Positions 1 to 12,301 are shown, counted from the first letter of the stretch. The stretch: DNA of 64,000 nucleotides from Dryas octopetala (GCA_963921425.1 OY992840.1:560501-624500), one strand, 5' to 3'. The notes: generated from the sequence alone by a model not told the origin. Translations and numbers: made by a program.

Positions 1-1280
1 TCGGGCCTGCTGGAAATCTCTGGGTTTTGTGGTGTTTTTGGCATAGCTTTGAGTAATTCTCCACTAGTAGAAACCTCCTAGTGCCGACCCCAATGAGAAA
101 CTTTAAGAAATTATGAGTTTTGAGTGAGTTTGATCTTTGGAGCCGTCAATTTGGTCAGTGGCAGCAATGATGACGAATTTTTAGTTTCTAATTTTGATTT
201 CTAGGGTATCTTTTGAGAGTCTTTTTTGGGAATGGTTATCGATTTTGGATAGAGTGAAAGTATTGGTAATGTTCAGATTGCATTTGGTCAGAGTTTGGGT
301 ACTTTTCCGATACCGAACTAGCTCTAGAATAAATTATGGTTTTGGCTAAGCTCGATCTACATAATTAATTTTTAGTTTATGGTTGGTTTACTTTGTGTAT
401 TTAACGAATTTGAGCCGGGAAGTTTTGGAACTAAGTAAAGTAGTGTAGGCTTAAGAGAAGAAGATTCTAATTCGTTGTGTTGAGCGAGAGTTGGCTGGGA
501 AGTTAGGTTTCATACACACACACACACACCTTATTTGTCGTTGAGTCGAGACTAATTGTGTCACATGTTTTATTCTATAGGCCGACACGATTTGGAGGAG
601 GATCGAAGCTAGGATTCTCACTATGAGTAGACTCTTGTTTCTTTAAATGATTTATGAAATTCGTGATTTATTTTGGATATGTAAATTTTAGTCGTGAAAC
701 AGAAGTTTGAATAGACTTTTGGTTTTCTAAAGAATTCATGAAAATTCTATCAATCATTTCATACTTAATACCTTGGAAATTGATTTTAGGATTTGATCCT
801 TGGTGTTAGATTTTGAATTTCAAATGCTATCATAAATAAATTTTTAACATTTGTCTTTATAAGTTGTTGGACATTGGAAGGGAATCTAGTTTCTTATTTT
901 TATACACATGGGTTATTTCATATCTTGATTTATGGTAAAAAATATTTGATTGGTTTTATGTATTTGAATGTGATTTATTGAGGACTATTTTACTAGTTGT
1001 GCTTATGCATTGTGGATTGAGAATTTAAAGTTTCTGGGAATGATAAAGATATTTTCTATCCGTGAAAAAAGATATTATGTTTTGGTTATGGGAAATAGTT
1101 TCAACTACATTTTCAGTACCCTCCAGGTTATCGGATTGGATAGGTCTTTGAGACCTATTACGGCACACACATAGGATTTGGGTCATGTGTCGTGATGCTT
1201 AGCCCTTTGGGGGTGGCTCTTCGTGCACGCAAGACAGGATTATTGGTTCTGCATGCGTATGACAGATTCTTGGCTCTACG
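1..1280 (+). repeat. LTR-like remnant, part 1
   Basis: No gene is visible in this stretch. The sequence reads like part of a Ty3/gypsy-type LTR: AT-rich, no sustained reading frame, a short (AC)n run at 514-529, and text resuming after the inserted gypsy element (at 10300) and again after the CACTA element (at 16460). Removing both insertions with their target duplications makes one continuous sequence. Family and true ends are not determined; the left end runs off the window. Confidence 0.45.
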
Positions 1281-1285
1281 CATGT

Positions 1286-1634
1286 TGATATGTTCATAAA
1301 TTCACATCCTTTTATATTTCTCTTACTTAGTTTTTGTGAGTTCATTTGATTAAAAGCTTTAAATTTTATTTAGTTTTGTGTTTTTGGCTTCCGAGCAATA
1401 AAATGAGAAATTTCACCATTTATTCTGCTTAATAGATTTTGACATGAATCTAATTGGAGATAGAAGCTAACACCCTGTAGTTATTTCAGGTTAAATTTCG
1501 TGACATTTGAAGACTTCTAAGATGTTCATTTTGAATTTCAAAGTCAGCCCAAAACTGCACCCGAGGAGAACTAAGTCAGCTACATTGTGTGAGACATAAC
1601 TTTTTGGTCCGAGCTTGGATTGAGGTATATAGCT
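1286..1634 (+). repeat. Truncated 5' LTR of the gypsy element
   Basis: This segment matches 7953-8300 of the 3' LTR almost base for base, then diverges abruptly just after the words GCTTGGATTGAGG and runs straight into gag coding sequence. About 2 kb of LTR, the primer-binding site, the untranslated leader and the gag start are missing. One deletion joining mid-LTR to gag explains this. Confidence 0.85.
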
Positions 1635-1639
1635 TTCAT

Positions 1640-3488
1640 GGAATGACAAGTAGTGATCCCTACTTACATATATATCATCGAATTTTGTGAAGCTTGCTTA
1701 ACCGTACAACTAAATGGAATTAATGAGGACAATTTGAGGTTAAGGCTTTTCCCATTCTCATTGAAGGACAAAGCTAAGCAATGGTTATACAAGTTACCGG
1801 CTGCAAGCATCCACACATGGAAGGAAATGCAAAAGAGCTTTCTCCAAAAGTTCTTTCCACCATCAAAGACCAATGCTCTTAGGCAACTCTTAATGCAATT
1901 TAGGGAGCAACCTAATGAGCTATTTCATGAAGCATGGGAGAGATTCAAAGATATGAAAAATTGTTGCCCTAATCATGGTCTCACCAAGTGGATGATTCTC
2001 AACTTCTTCTACAATGGATTGACTCAAGAGACAAGGAGAAGAGTGGACTATGCATGTGGAGGAAGCTTTAAAGACAAAACCGAAAGGGAGGCCGTGGAGG
2101 TTCTTGACAATTTGAGTGAGACTTCATAACTTTGGGACAATATCAATGATAGGTTGCCAATGAAGAATGTGAACTTATTTATGATAAAGCAACAAAGAAG
2201 AGGAGTATTTGAGATGGACACCCCTCACATCAATGTGCAACAAGAGTTGAAGAAGATAGAGACCACAATGAACAAGAAGCTTGATTTGCTTCTCAATGCT
2301 CAACAAGGGAATTCTAGCCATGCACCATCTTCATCTATGGCAAGCAAGGAAGTGGAGCATAGTTGTATGATATGTGAGAGCTTGCAACATGAGACAATGC
2401 AATGCCCTCAATGAGGTTCATTTCTGGAATTTATGGAGCAATGCAACCAACTTAGTTATCAACAAAGACCAATGAATGATCCCTATAGCAACACTTACAA
2501 TCTGGGGTGGAGAAATAATCCAAACTTTAGATAGAGTGACCAACCAAAAGCACCTCAAGCACCATCCTATCCTAGTCGTGAGCAAGGCCCAATGTTTCAA
2601 AGGCTTAATGGTGGCTATCAAGGTGCTAGTAGCTCTTCATTCAACAACCAAAAAGCCATCAATTCATATTAAGCTCCTAGGGCACCCTACCAAGCTCCTT
2701 CTCAACAACAACAAATGCATCAAGAGGTAATCAAAAAACCCTCTATTGAAGATTTGCTAACTAGTTTCATCATAGAGAGCAAAGGAAATCAAGCCAAGCA
2801 AGATGAAAAGATCAACATTCTAAGCAATGGTTTGAACAAACTTGAGATGCAAATGAGGCAATTGGCCAATGAGGTTAGAGAAAGGAAGCAAGGTGTGTTT
2901 CCAAGCATTGTTGAGAACAATCCAAAGCATTAGCAAGCTATACTTATCACTACCTTGAGAAGTGGCAAGGAGTATAACAATCAAGTAACCTTGCCAAGCT
3001 TTGAGGAAGAGGTACAAGAGTAACCTAGGGAGCACACCAAGGCACAACAAGGAAAGCCACTTGCACCACTCGGATTTGAGAAGTAAGAGAAGAACAAAGA
3101 GAAAGTTATGGAATTGGGTGATAGTGAGGTGAATTTGGGGTACAATGATGGTTATCCTAAGGCTTTGAAGGACAATCTTAATACCAAGGCCGAGAGTAGC
3201 ATCAAGGAGAAGCAAGAGAAAGAGCAATCCGAGAGACCATGCAAGAGAGGTATCACATTCAACCCTCCTTTGAATATAGTGCAAGATTTTGAGCCACCAC
3301 TTCTATATCCTCAAGTTCAAAAGAAGCAAGAAGCCAAGGCAAAGAAAGAGAAAAAGAAGAATGAGCTTCTTGAGTTGTTCAAGAAAGTGGACATCAACAT
3401 TCCACTCATCAATGCCATCAAGACCATTCCTTCCTATTTCAAGTTCTTGAAGGATCTATGCACAAACAAGAGGTACAAGACAATTTGA
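1640..3488 (+). pseudogene. gypsy gag, broken
   Basis: This is the structural (capsid) protein region of the gypsy element, which packages element RNA in the cytoplasm in active relatives. Frame pieces at 1653-2129, 2154-2414, 2715-2933 and 3108-3488 can be read in order. The first contains the capsid-like stretch LFPFSLKDKAKQWLY and FLQKFFPPSKT typical of Athila/Tat gag. A degraded zinc-knuckle-like segment (CMICESLQHETMQC) ends the second. A stop follows TSETS at 2127-2129, and further stops and frame changes break the rest. The true start has been deleted. It is not a functional protein gene. Confidence 0.85.
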
Positions 3489-3501
3489 GAAGAATGACAA
3501 G

Positions 3502-5110
3502 GTGGTACTAAGTGAGCAAGTGAGTGCTGTTTTGCAAAGGAAGCTTCCACCAAAGTTGAAAGATTCGGGCTCCTTTACCGTCCCTTGCACCATTGGAAAC
3601 CAACCTTTTGAGAGAGCCTTGATGGATTTAGGGGCAAGCATCAATTTTATGCCTTATCATGTGTATGAGAGATTAGGTCATGGAGACATCTCTTCCATCA
3701 CTATTTCTCTTCAATTGGCAGATAGGAGCATTGTGTATCCAGGAGGAGCGGTGGAGGACGTTCTTGTGAAGGTTGATGAGCTCATTATACAGGCGGATTT
3801 CATTATTCTTGACATGGAGGAGGTACAAACAAGTGGAAATGACTTGCCTGTTATCTTTGGCCGTGCATTCATGGCAACGACAGATGCCAAAATTGATGTT
3901 AAGGAAGGGCTTATGACCATGACCGTTCATGACACTACCATTTCCTTTAGGGTCTTTGATGCATTGAAGAAGCCATCACACGCTCATGATTGTTACCGGA
4001 TTGAAGTGATGGATTGCATTGACAAATTTGTGAAGAATACATTCATTGAGACATCAACAAAGGATCCTTTGGAAGCTTGTATCATGCACAATGGCATGGA
4101 TTTCATGGAAGATGAGACACTTGAGGCATTGAACACACTTGAGGCCGTGAGGCCCTACACACCACACTTGCCTCCCAAGTTTGAGGTATGTCCTTCTAAC
4201 CCTACTCCTTTACTCCCATCAATTGCATGCCCCTTTAAATTTGAGCTTAAACTTCTTCCTACACATTTAAAGTATGCTTTTATTGGTGAAAACCACACGT
4301 TGCCCGTAATTGTGTCTTCTTATTTGAGTGATTTGCATGAAAGTAAGCTTATGAGAGTTCTTAGAGAACACAAAAGAGCACTTGGATGGACCATAGCCGA
4401 TTTTAAGGGATTGAACCCTAATTTGTGCATGCATAGAATTCTCCTTGAAGATGATATCAAGCCAACAAAGGATGCTCAAAGAAGACTCAACCCTCCTATG
4501 AAAGAAGTTGTTAGAGGGGAGATCATGAAGCTACTTAATGTGAGAGTGATATATCCCATTTCGGATTCAAAGTGGGTGTCACCGGTTCAAGTTGTGCCCA
4601 AGAAAGGTGGAGTGACCATGGTAGCAAATGAGAAGGGAGAGCTTGTGCCACAAAGACTCCCCACGGGTTGGAGGGTGTGTATTGACTATAGGAAGCTCAA
4701 CAATGCCACAAGGAAGGATCATTTCCCATTGTCATTCATTGATCAAATGTTGGAGAGATTGGCCGGCCATTCTTACTATTGCTTTCTTGATGGGTATAGT
4801 GGCTACAATCAAATCCCTATAGCACCGGAAGATCAAGAGAAGACCACTTTCACTTGTCCATATGAAACTTTTGCATAGGAGGATGCCCTTTGGTTTATGC
4901 AATGCTCCGGCCACCTTTCAAAGATGCAAGATGTTAATTTTTAGTGACATGGTGGAGCGCTCCATTGAGGTATTCATGGATGATTTTAGTGTTTTTGGCT
5001 CTTCCTTTGATGATTGTCTTCACCACTTGGATCTTGTACTTCAAAGATATGAAGAAACCAACCTTATGCTCAATTGGGAAAAATGTCATTTCATGGTTCA
5101 AGAAGGCATA
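3502..5110 (+). pseudogene. gypsy protease - reverse transcriptase, frameshifted
   Basis: A frame of 458 codons (3502-4878) carries the retropepsin motif DLGAS at residues 42-46, followed by a long linker and the reverse-transcriptase core (VCIDYRKLNNATRKDHFPL, then FLDGYSGYNQIPIAP). A frameshift at about 4874 (two bases missing in the expected FAYRRMPFG region) ends that frame. The polymerase continues in another frame at 4862-5110 with MPFGLCNAPATFQ and the catalytic MDDFSV. Coding stops abruptly at 5110, where TTTAGGG repeats begin; the RNase H domain expected next is absent. In intact relatives this polyprotein cleaves itself and copies element RNA into DNA. Confidence 0.9.
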
Positions 5111-5111
5111 G

Positions 5112-5132
5112 TTTAGGGTTTAGGGTTTAGGG
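5112..5132 (+). repeat. Telomere-type repeat, three TTTAGGG units
   Basis: Three perfect TTTAGGG units plus a trailing TT lie exactly where reverse-transcriptase coding stops and integrase N-terminal coding begins. This is the plant telomere repeat. It marks the junction of the deletion that removed RNase H. Confidence 0.9.
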
Positions 5133-5135
5133 TTG

Positions 5136-6390
5136 TTTGTGCATTTTGTAAACTACCATGCTAGTGGAGGCAAGTTTGTGCCTAAAGAGTTTGACTACCA
5201 AGCCAAGAAGAGGTTTTTGAAGGAGGCAAGACACTACATTTGGGATGATCCCTTCTTGTTCAAAATGTGTAAAGATCAAGTGATAAGAAGATGTGTGCAC
5301 CAAGATGAAGTTCAAAGCATTTTTAACATTGCCATTTATATGCTTGTGGAGGACACTTTGGAGGCAAGAAAACCGCACTAAAGGTACTCACTAGTGGATT
5401 CTTTTGGCCTACCATATTTAAAGATGCATATGCTTTTGTTACTAATTGTGATAGATGCTAAAGGGTTGGAAACATTTCATCAAGAGATCAAATGCCCCTA
5501 ACTAATATCTTGGAAGTTGAATTGTTTGATTGTTGGGGCATTGACTTTATGGGACCATTCCCTAGTTTCTATGACAATTTATATATTCTTGTGTGTGTTG
5601 ATTATGTGTCAAAGTGGGTTGAGGCCGTGGCATCCAAGACAAATGATCACAAGATGGTTATGAAATTCTTCAAGGAGAACATCTTTTCAAGGTTTGGCAC
5701 TCCTAGGGTTCTCATTAGTGATGGAGGATCACATTTCATCAACAAGCCCCTGGAAGCCTTACTCAAGAAGTATGATGTGAAGCACAAAGTGAGCACTCCC
5801 TATCATCCACAAACTAGTGGACAAGTTGAGATTTTAAATAGGGAGATCAAACATATCCTAGAGAAGATGGTGAACACTTCAAGGAAGGATTGAAGTTTGA
5901 AGTTGAATAATACTTTGTGGGCATATAGAACAGCATTCAAGACACTTTTGGGAATGTCACCTTATAAGCTTGTGTATGGGAAGACATGCCATCTACCCGT
6001 GGAATTTGAAGACAAGGCTTTTTGGGCACTTAAAGAGTTGAATTTTAACTTTATCAAGGCCGGTGAGAGGAGGAAGCTTGATCTTTGTGAGCTTGATGAG
6101 TTGAGTTATGAGGCATTTTCATATGCCAAGTTATACAAGGAGAAAACCAAAGCATACCATGATAAGAAGCTTGTGAAGAAGAATTTTAAGCCAAACCAAC
6201 TTGTGCTTCTTTACAATTCAAGATTAAAGTTGTTTCCGGGCAAACTTAGATCAAGATGAAATGGTCCATTTCAAGTAGTTCAAGTCTTTCTCCATGGAGC
6301 CATTGAAATCAAGAACATGAAGAGTGGGGATGTGTTCAAAGTGAATGGTCACCGTTTGAAGCCCTACTTCTCGACTAGCTTTAATTAAGA
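5136..6390 (+). pseudogene. gypsy integrase, broken
   Basis: The integrase inserts element DNA into the chromosome. An N-terminal part is read at 5133-5381, where the expected zinc-finger region is disrupted by a frame break near ARKPH. The catalytic core follows at 5492-5893 with [15 protein letters not shown] (first Asp), LISDGGSHF (second Asp) and [20 protein letters not shown] (Glu). A stop just after NTSRKD interrupts it, and the C-terminal part continues at 5897-6259, with [17 protein letters not shown] and [18 protein letters not shown]. Stops in at least three places make it non-functional. The D-D-E residues themselves are all still present. Confidence 0.9.
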
Positions 6391-7952
6391 AGAGGAAGTC
6401 CTTTACTTTAAGGATGCTCATTGTGCACCATAAAGGCAACCCAAGTGTTGGAGGTCTACAAGGGAGAGTTTTTATTGATCCTTACCTTGTTTTTAGTTTC
6501 TTCATTTTTGCTTTGTTGTTTGTATTATTGTGTTTTGTGTTGTGTGTTGTGTGTTGTTTATCTTTCACCCCATGCATGAATTTTTCATTGAAAAACTTTC
6601 AAAGTCACTTTTTAGCATTGAGGACAATGTTAGATTCAAGTGTGGGGGGAATGTATTTTTTGTTGAAAATGTTTAATTTTTGTTGTTTAATAAGGGCTAA
6701 GAAGAGAATGAGCATGTTTAGGTCTTAGAAATTCCTCTCTTGTTTATAGTGAGTTATGAGACCTTGTTTGAATCTACTTACACAAACTTTGTCAATTTGG
6801 TACATTGTAATGAGAGAAGCATAGTAAGACTTGCGTGAACCAACTATGCCATATATGTGAGTTTTGAGCCTAATGGAAGTGCATATATTGTTCTAGCACT
6901 TTGTTTTTCTTGTGTGATCAATCTTGTGCATATTGCATCTCTAGAATTTATTTAATATCCTTAAAACTTTGTGTCATGTATGAATGCATCATGGAAATAA
7001 TCTAGGCATTAGGAATCCACCATGGCCAAATGAGCATGATCCCTAATATGTTATATCCATTAGATTGCCATTTTGTGCCTTTATGTTAGCCTTTCATTTC
7101 TTTCCACTACAAATGTCTTATTCTTTTGCTTAAACACTAGCGTTACCCTTTCCAAGCTAACTAGTGAGCAATATGAGATTGAGTTATGTTAAGGTGCTTG
7201 CAAAGAAATAAGTTCGGGGGTTTTGGGAAAGACAAATGTGAGGTTGTTCTATGTATGCAAAAAAAAAAAAAAGGTGTGATTGTGATTGCATGTCCAACTG
7301 TCAAACAGGGTGTGGATGTGATAACTTTGATAATACAATTATATGTCCGGCTTGAAAGGATTGGTTAAAAAAAAAAGTTTTATTCAAGAAATAAAAAGTG
7401 TTTTTAGTTTAAATTTGGGGGAATGGTTTGAGGGTTGAGTTTTGACAAGCATTTTAAAGTCCTTAAAGTTCTTAAATCTCAACAAGAGAATTGCTCATTA
7501 TATTTGCTTGGAATTTGTAATACCCTTTCCTTTTCATTTCTTTAACCACTCACCCTAAACCCCATTACAACCTAATAAAAGTTCTTTTGATCCAAGATAT
7601 TTTGTGCATGACTAGTGGAGATGAGATTGAGTAGCAAACATATAGAGGCATATGCACAACATTACATTGACTGCACACACTAACCCTTAAACACTTGTGT
7701 GAAAATAGAGAGCATTCCAATGAGTGTTTGGTTATCCAAGTTTGAATTGCATATCTTGTTAATGCATTGAATTGACATATGGTTTATAGTGCACACACTC
7801 ACTCAAGCATGTGTTTCATGTCTTTTTATTAGCACTAGAGGAAAATCTAGGAAATATTTTGTGCTTATGAAATTCATAATTCTATCTTGTGTTTTTCTTT
7901 ATTGTGTGTTTTGTTTGCTCGAGGACGAGCAAAACCTAAGTTTGGGGGTATT
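6391..7952 (+). other. gypsy 3' non-coding region with polypurine tract
   Basis: This holds no convincing gene between the integrase and the 3' LTR. It contains short poly-A runs (around 7260 and 7365). It ends in the purine-rich stretch TTTGGGGGTAT at 7941-7951, directly before the LTR, which fits the polypurine tract that primes plus-strand synthesis. No envelope-like frame is visible. Confidence 0.7.
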
Positions 7953-10294
7953 TGATATGTTCATAAATTCACATCCTTTTATATTCCTCTTACTTAGTTT
8001 TTGTGAGTTCATTTGATTAAAAGCTTTAAATTTCATTTACTTTTGTGTTTTTGGCTTCCGAGCAATAAAATGAGGAATTTCACCATTTATTCTCCTTAAT
8101 AGATTTTGACATGAATCTAATTGGAGATAGAAGCTAACACCTTGAAGTTATTCCAGGTTAAATTTCGTGATATTTGAAGACTTTTAAGGTGTTCATTTTG
8201 AATTTCAAAGTCAACCAAAAATTGCACCCGAGGAGAACTGAGTCAGCTGCATTGTGTGGGGCATAAATTTTTGGTCTGAGCTTGGATTGAGGCATATAAT
8301 ATATGGTTGTAAAGAAGACATCCAGAGCTTTCTATTGATAAATAAAATGTAAATTCCTGGATTGGTTAAGGCCTCCAAATTGCTCTCCAAAGACAGCTCA
8401 GAAATTCTATCAACAAAAGGACAAAGTGGTCCCAAGGCATCTTTTCATTTTGGGTAATTGCCTATCACATGCTCTCTTTCCTTCCCCTTTGTTCGCCCAT
8501 TCTAAGCAAAATTCAGAAACCACAATGTGAAGGCTCTAAATGAGGCAAAGAGAATATCTACCTATCTCAACATCCTTCAAGGATCATCTATTGAGGGATA
8601 AGATGAAATATTCTCATTTTTTAATGAACAATACTTGGGTCACCCCTTGGGGGTACCTCAAGGTCACCCAACCCCCTCAAATTTTAATTTTGGCAATGTT
8701 GATGTATGATCAGAACCGTTCACTTTTTAGATAACATATTAAAGATCATCTTTGCAAAAAAATCAAATCAATCGAAAATCGTTTGATTATATAACTGTTA
8801 ATTGAATAGAACAAATAGATGGTCTTCAATTAAAGAATGATTTTTTTACCAAACCGTTGATTTTTTTATTTAATCAACAACAGTTATATAACTAAACGAT
8901 TTTCGATTGAGTTAATTTTTTGTAGAGAAGATCTATAATAAGTGATCTAAAAAGTGAACGGTTCTGATCATGTGCCGGCATTGCCGAATCAGAAGTTGAG
9001 GGGATAGGGTGACCTTGAGGTACCCCCAAGGGGTGACCCAAATATTGTTCTTTTTGAATTAACCAAAACTTATCCCTTCATTTCCTTTTAATCCTAGCCA
9101 TGTGTTCTAGACATAACAACTCACCCAAATCATAAAACACTCTCTCAATTTCGAGCTCTCCTCTCCATCCTCTCTAATTTCACTCATTCCATCATCTCAT
9201 CTCATCTCAAAACCCTAACTTTTTCTCATCTTTCTTCATCATTTCTTTTATTCATCTTCCCTCCATCAACTTTTCCTCTCCAAAAAGCCAAACATCATCA
9301 CAACACCCATCTACCTTATTCACCACCATTATTGCAAGAGGAGCTTGGAGGCACTGAGGACAATAAGCTATTTTGGACATCCTTAGAGGAGTGACACCCT
9401 TTGGGAGCTTGGCTTCAACATTTAGAGTTTTCTCTTTTCCCTCTTGTTTCCATTTATGTTTCAATTTGTGATGTTGTTTGTAACTTTTATGGTTAGTGAG
9501 TAGTTTCTTGACTTGGGGTTAGGGATGTAGCCCTAGCCCAACCATGTAATGATTTTGTGATTTGTGATATAAATGCCCTTTTGGATATATATGCTCTTAT
9601 GCTAATTTAAAGATCATGACTTGTATGTGTGAATTTATCACTTGTGCATATGAGAAATGTTGTCATGTAGAAATTGGAGATTGGTAACCTTTAGTTTCTA
9701 AAGCTTGTTGCATAAAAGCATGGTAATTTAAAAGCACCTTGGTTGGATTGTTTTAATTGCTTGGATTCCTCATCCTTAGAACTTTATGCACCTAGGGTTT
9801 GCTATGACATTAATCTTAGGTAGTTGCCTATCACCTTAGTTGGGTTAGTTGATAACATGAAAAAGTATGTGCCATAATTTACCTTGATCGGGGGTTAGGA
9901 GGGAATCTAATCTATCTAATTTGGCATAATAACTAATTGCATTGTTTGTTACATGGGAGGGTTAGTGTGAACTCCTAATAACCCAAAATCCTTCATCATT
10001 ATTGAATTTAATTTGTATTTGAATTTGCTTGCATTTCCATTTTTTAGTTTCAAATTCTAGTATTACTTATCATCAATCAACCAAATAACAACTCAACACT
10101 ACACAATTGCACATACCATTATGTTTAGTCTTGGCTTTGCATAGTACATAGTAGGTTGTTTGTTAGTTTTATAACCCTAAAATCAATCTAGCTTGTGGTT
10201 GAAATCTCAATCCAATCTCTTGGGTACGACAACCCCCTACTTCCATTTTCATACTAAAACTTACAAATCTTGCACTTGAGGTAGGATAATAACA
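7953..10294 (+). repeat. 3' LTR of the gypsy element
   Basis: This is the full-length LTR (2,342 bp including a 425-bp MITE at 8626-9050). It starts TGATATG right after the polypurine tract, ends ATAACA, and is followed by the target duplication CATGT. Its first 350 bp match the truncated 5' LTR with only scattered differences. It would carry promoter and polyadenylation signals, which I did not locate. Confidence 0.85.
8626..9050. mobile_element. MULE-type foldback MITE within the gypsy 3' LTR
   Basis: The left end GAACAATACTTGGGTCACCC and right end GGGTGACCCAAATATTGTTC are inverted copies, and pairing continues for roughly 200 bp toward the centre, so the whole element could fold into one hairpin. 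Flanks TTTTTTAAT (8617-8625) and TTTTTGAAT (9051-9059) match at 8 of 9 positions, giving a 9-bp target duplication, the signature of Mutator-like transposases. There is no coding capacity, so it must have been moved in trans. Confidence 0.8.
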
Positions 10295-10299
10295 CATGT

Positions 10300-10658
10300 A
10301 TGACAGGTTTTGTGGGTAACTGACTTAGTAGACATTGTTATAAATATATTATATGATTTTAATTTGATTATTTATCTTATATTTATAATTTACTCAAAAT
10401 TTTAGTGTTTGAAGTTTCGATAAGTTGATTTTGCTCCAGTTTGATTTATTAATTTATGTTAAAAACCTTGAACGTATTTTAGAAAACGTTTTAAAACTGG
10501 GGGATTTTAAAAGAGCAATGTGAGGTTTTAGAGTTAAATTGATTTTAAGGATTTCTGAAAAGATAAATAACTTTTACGTTTTGTCTTCATAACATATCCA
10601 CTCACTGAGTTTATCTCACGTTTTCCTATATTTTTGTTTTAAATTTTCCTCCAGGATG
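10300..10658 (+). repeat. LTR-like remnant, part 2
   Basis: This continues the sequence interrupted by the gypsy insertion. It is AT-rich and has no gene. It ends at the ATG duplicated by the CACTA insertion. Confidence 0.4.
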
Positions 10659-10979
10659 CACTACAAGAATATTGTCAATAGATATCACCTATTTTATATC
10701 AGATTTGAATGTGATTGATATTATAAAACTTATAATATCAGATAATTTTTTAGCTGATTTCTAAACTCTATTAGATATCACATGGTTTTTTTTCAACTGA
10801 TATATAATATTTTCATTTTTCTAAGAACTTATAAAGACATCAGTATAAATTGTTAACTGATATCTTAAAACAACACTTATAATTTTTTATCCTAACACTG
10901 ATATGTAATGTATTTTTTCTGACTTAAATTTTTTTGTCCTACTCCCAAGTCCCAACACTTAGACATATACAGATATACT

Positions 10980-11370
10980 AAAAATTAAAAACCTAGGTCT
11001 ATCTCTCAGCTCACTTCTCTGTCTCTCTCTCTCTCGCCGTCGCCTCCTCCTCCTGCCCCTTCTCCCTCTGGTCTCCGTCTCCTCCAACACCCAGCCAAGG
11101 ACCCGATTCGAACCCTAAATGTGTCAAACCCATTTCCAGCGATCCATCGTTTCAGACTCGATCTCACTCTGAGTCTCTCAAAGCTCAGACACGCCCCCGC
11201 GTACGCCTCCCTAATCTGCTCGCTCGATCTACCCAGTCGCCAGTGGCGGCCATTGCCTTGGTCGCTCGTGAAGCATCACCCCTTCTCCGACTTTGGGTTG
11301 CGGCGTCGATTGGAGGTTCGAAAAGTATGTGGGTTTCCATTCTCTGTCTTCTAATTCTGTTAGTTTAGGT
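10980..11370 (+). other. CT-rich leader and possible first exon inside CACTA 1
   Basis: A (CT)n run passes into CTCTCTCGCCGTCGCC and a GC-rich block. A 77-codon open frame at 11121-11354 follows and ends near a possible splice donor. This looks like a plant promoter, 5' leader and first exon. The translated frame (SNPFPAIHRF...) might be a shifted aspartic-protease N-terminus, but I cannot show that. The composition differs sharply from the AT-rich sequence around it. Confidence 0.4.
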
Positions 11371-11717
11371 TTCTAAACTTCTTCAATTTAAAGGGATTTC
11401 TTAAAGTTAGGGTATATATTCCTTAAATTTCCGAGATCATGGGGCACGATTGAGGTTAGGGAAATTACTTCCTTCGGTTTTTCTTCAATTTGAAGGTTTT
11501 AATATTTATCAGTTCCATGAATTTCCCACATCAATTTTGGGTATGAAAACGGGGTTGTGGCTTGGTTTTGGGATGGGTCTGTGGCTGGGTTTTTGGGATG
11601 GGTATGTGGCTTAGAGCAGTTTCCTATGGATTTTGGTTCCACTGATTTTGTGGGTGGTGTCTGTATTATTCATGGAGATGAGAATTTGAGGAGGGTGATG
11701 AAGTTATAGAACTTCCC

Positions 11718-11819
11718 ACGGGTATTATTGGCTTTGGAGATGGAAAAGGGGCAGTAATTGACAATGGCACAATCCTGGCGTATCTTAACCTGGACATTTA
11801 TGATTCATTTACGAAAAAG
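11718..11819 (+). pseudogene. Captured aspartic protease fragment, exon a
   Basis: Translation gives IGFGDGK followed by GAVIDNGTILAY and LNLDIYDSFTKK, ending at a GT donor. This resembles the second active-site region of plant A1-family (pepsin-like) aspartic proteases, usually D-S/T-G-T. Here the serine is replaced by asparagine (DNGT), so the catalytic motif is damaged. It belongs with the fragment at 12210-12301 and lies in CACTA 1. The family is recognised from the motif; the exact source gene is unknown. Confidence 0.65.
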
Positions 11820-12209
11820 GTAGATAATGCTCTGTTAGTTCACATTCATTTGGATTTTGTCGTCTAAATTCTTACATTGGTATTTCTTGTTTTTTTTTTT
11901 CTCAAAAAAACTTACACTGGTATATTTGATAAATAAGATATATTAGCCCGGCAGCCTAACCTGAAATCGCTTACTGTCGAGGAGTAGTTTACATGTTTTG
12001 AGTATTCCAAAAAGTAAATCATTAGCTAATACTTTTTCATTCTATTTTATTGATTATATTGTTAGTTTTTGTTATATGCATTGGTTACTTACTTTTTTTT
12101 CCAAATCGCTAATTTAAGGTCTAAACAATAGAAGTTTTGCTTTACTTATATGAAGAGCAGTGAGACTCGTAGAAAAATACCTTACTTTTCTTGTGGTTTT
12201 TTTCTTGCA

Positions 12210-12301
12210 ATGTTGATAATGCATTTCCAGTTGTGAAGTTCAATTTTAAGAATTCCGTTACTCTGATAGTATATCCTCAAGATTATCAATTCCGGTTACG
12301 T
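12210..12301 (+). pseudogene. Captured aspartic protease fragment, exon b
   Basis: The frame reads NVDNAFPVVKFNF, then KNSVTLIVYPQDYQF, and ends exactly at a GTAAGT donor. This fits the segment of plant A1 aspartic proteases that lies downstream of the second active site, with the same orientation and order as exon a. The acceptor side reads CA rather than AG, suggesting decay. The remaining C-terminal exon is not recognised nearby. Confidence 0.65.

Larger units (their letters stand above)
1286..10294 (+). mobile_element. Ty3/gypsy retrotransposon, Athila/Tat type, degenerate
   Basis: The element is bounded by the 5-bp target duplication CATGT (1281-1285 and 10295-10299) and by TG...CA termini. 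The stretch TGATATGTTCATAAATTCAC begins both LTRs. Order inside is gag, protease, reverse transcriptase, integrase on the plus strand, as in Ty3/gypsy. The DLGAS protease motif, an MDDFSV reverse-transcriptase motif and the gag style point to the Athila/Tat branch (family inference). The 5' LTR is cut to about 350 bp against 2.3 kb for the 3' LTR, no primer-binding site remains, RNase H is missing, and every reading frame is broken. It cannot be autonomous. It sits inside an older LTR-like sequence. Confidence 0.9.
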
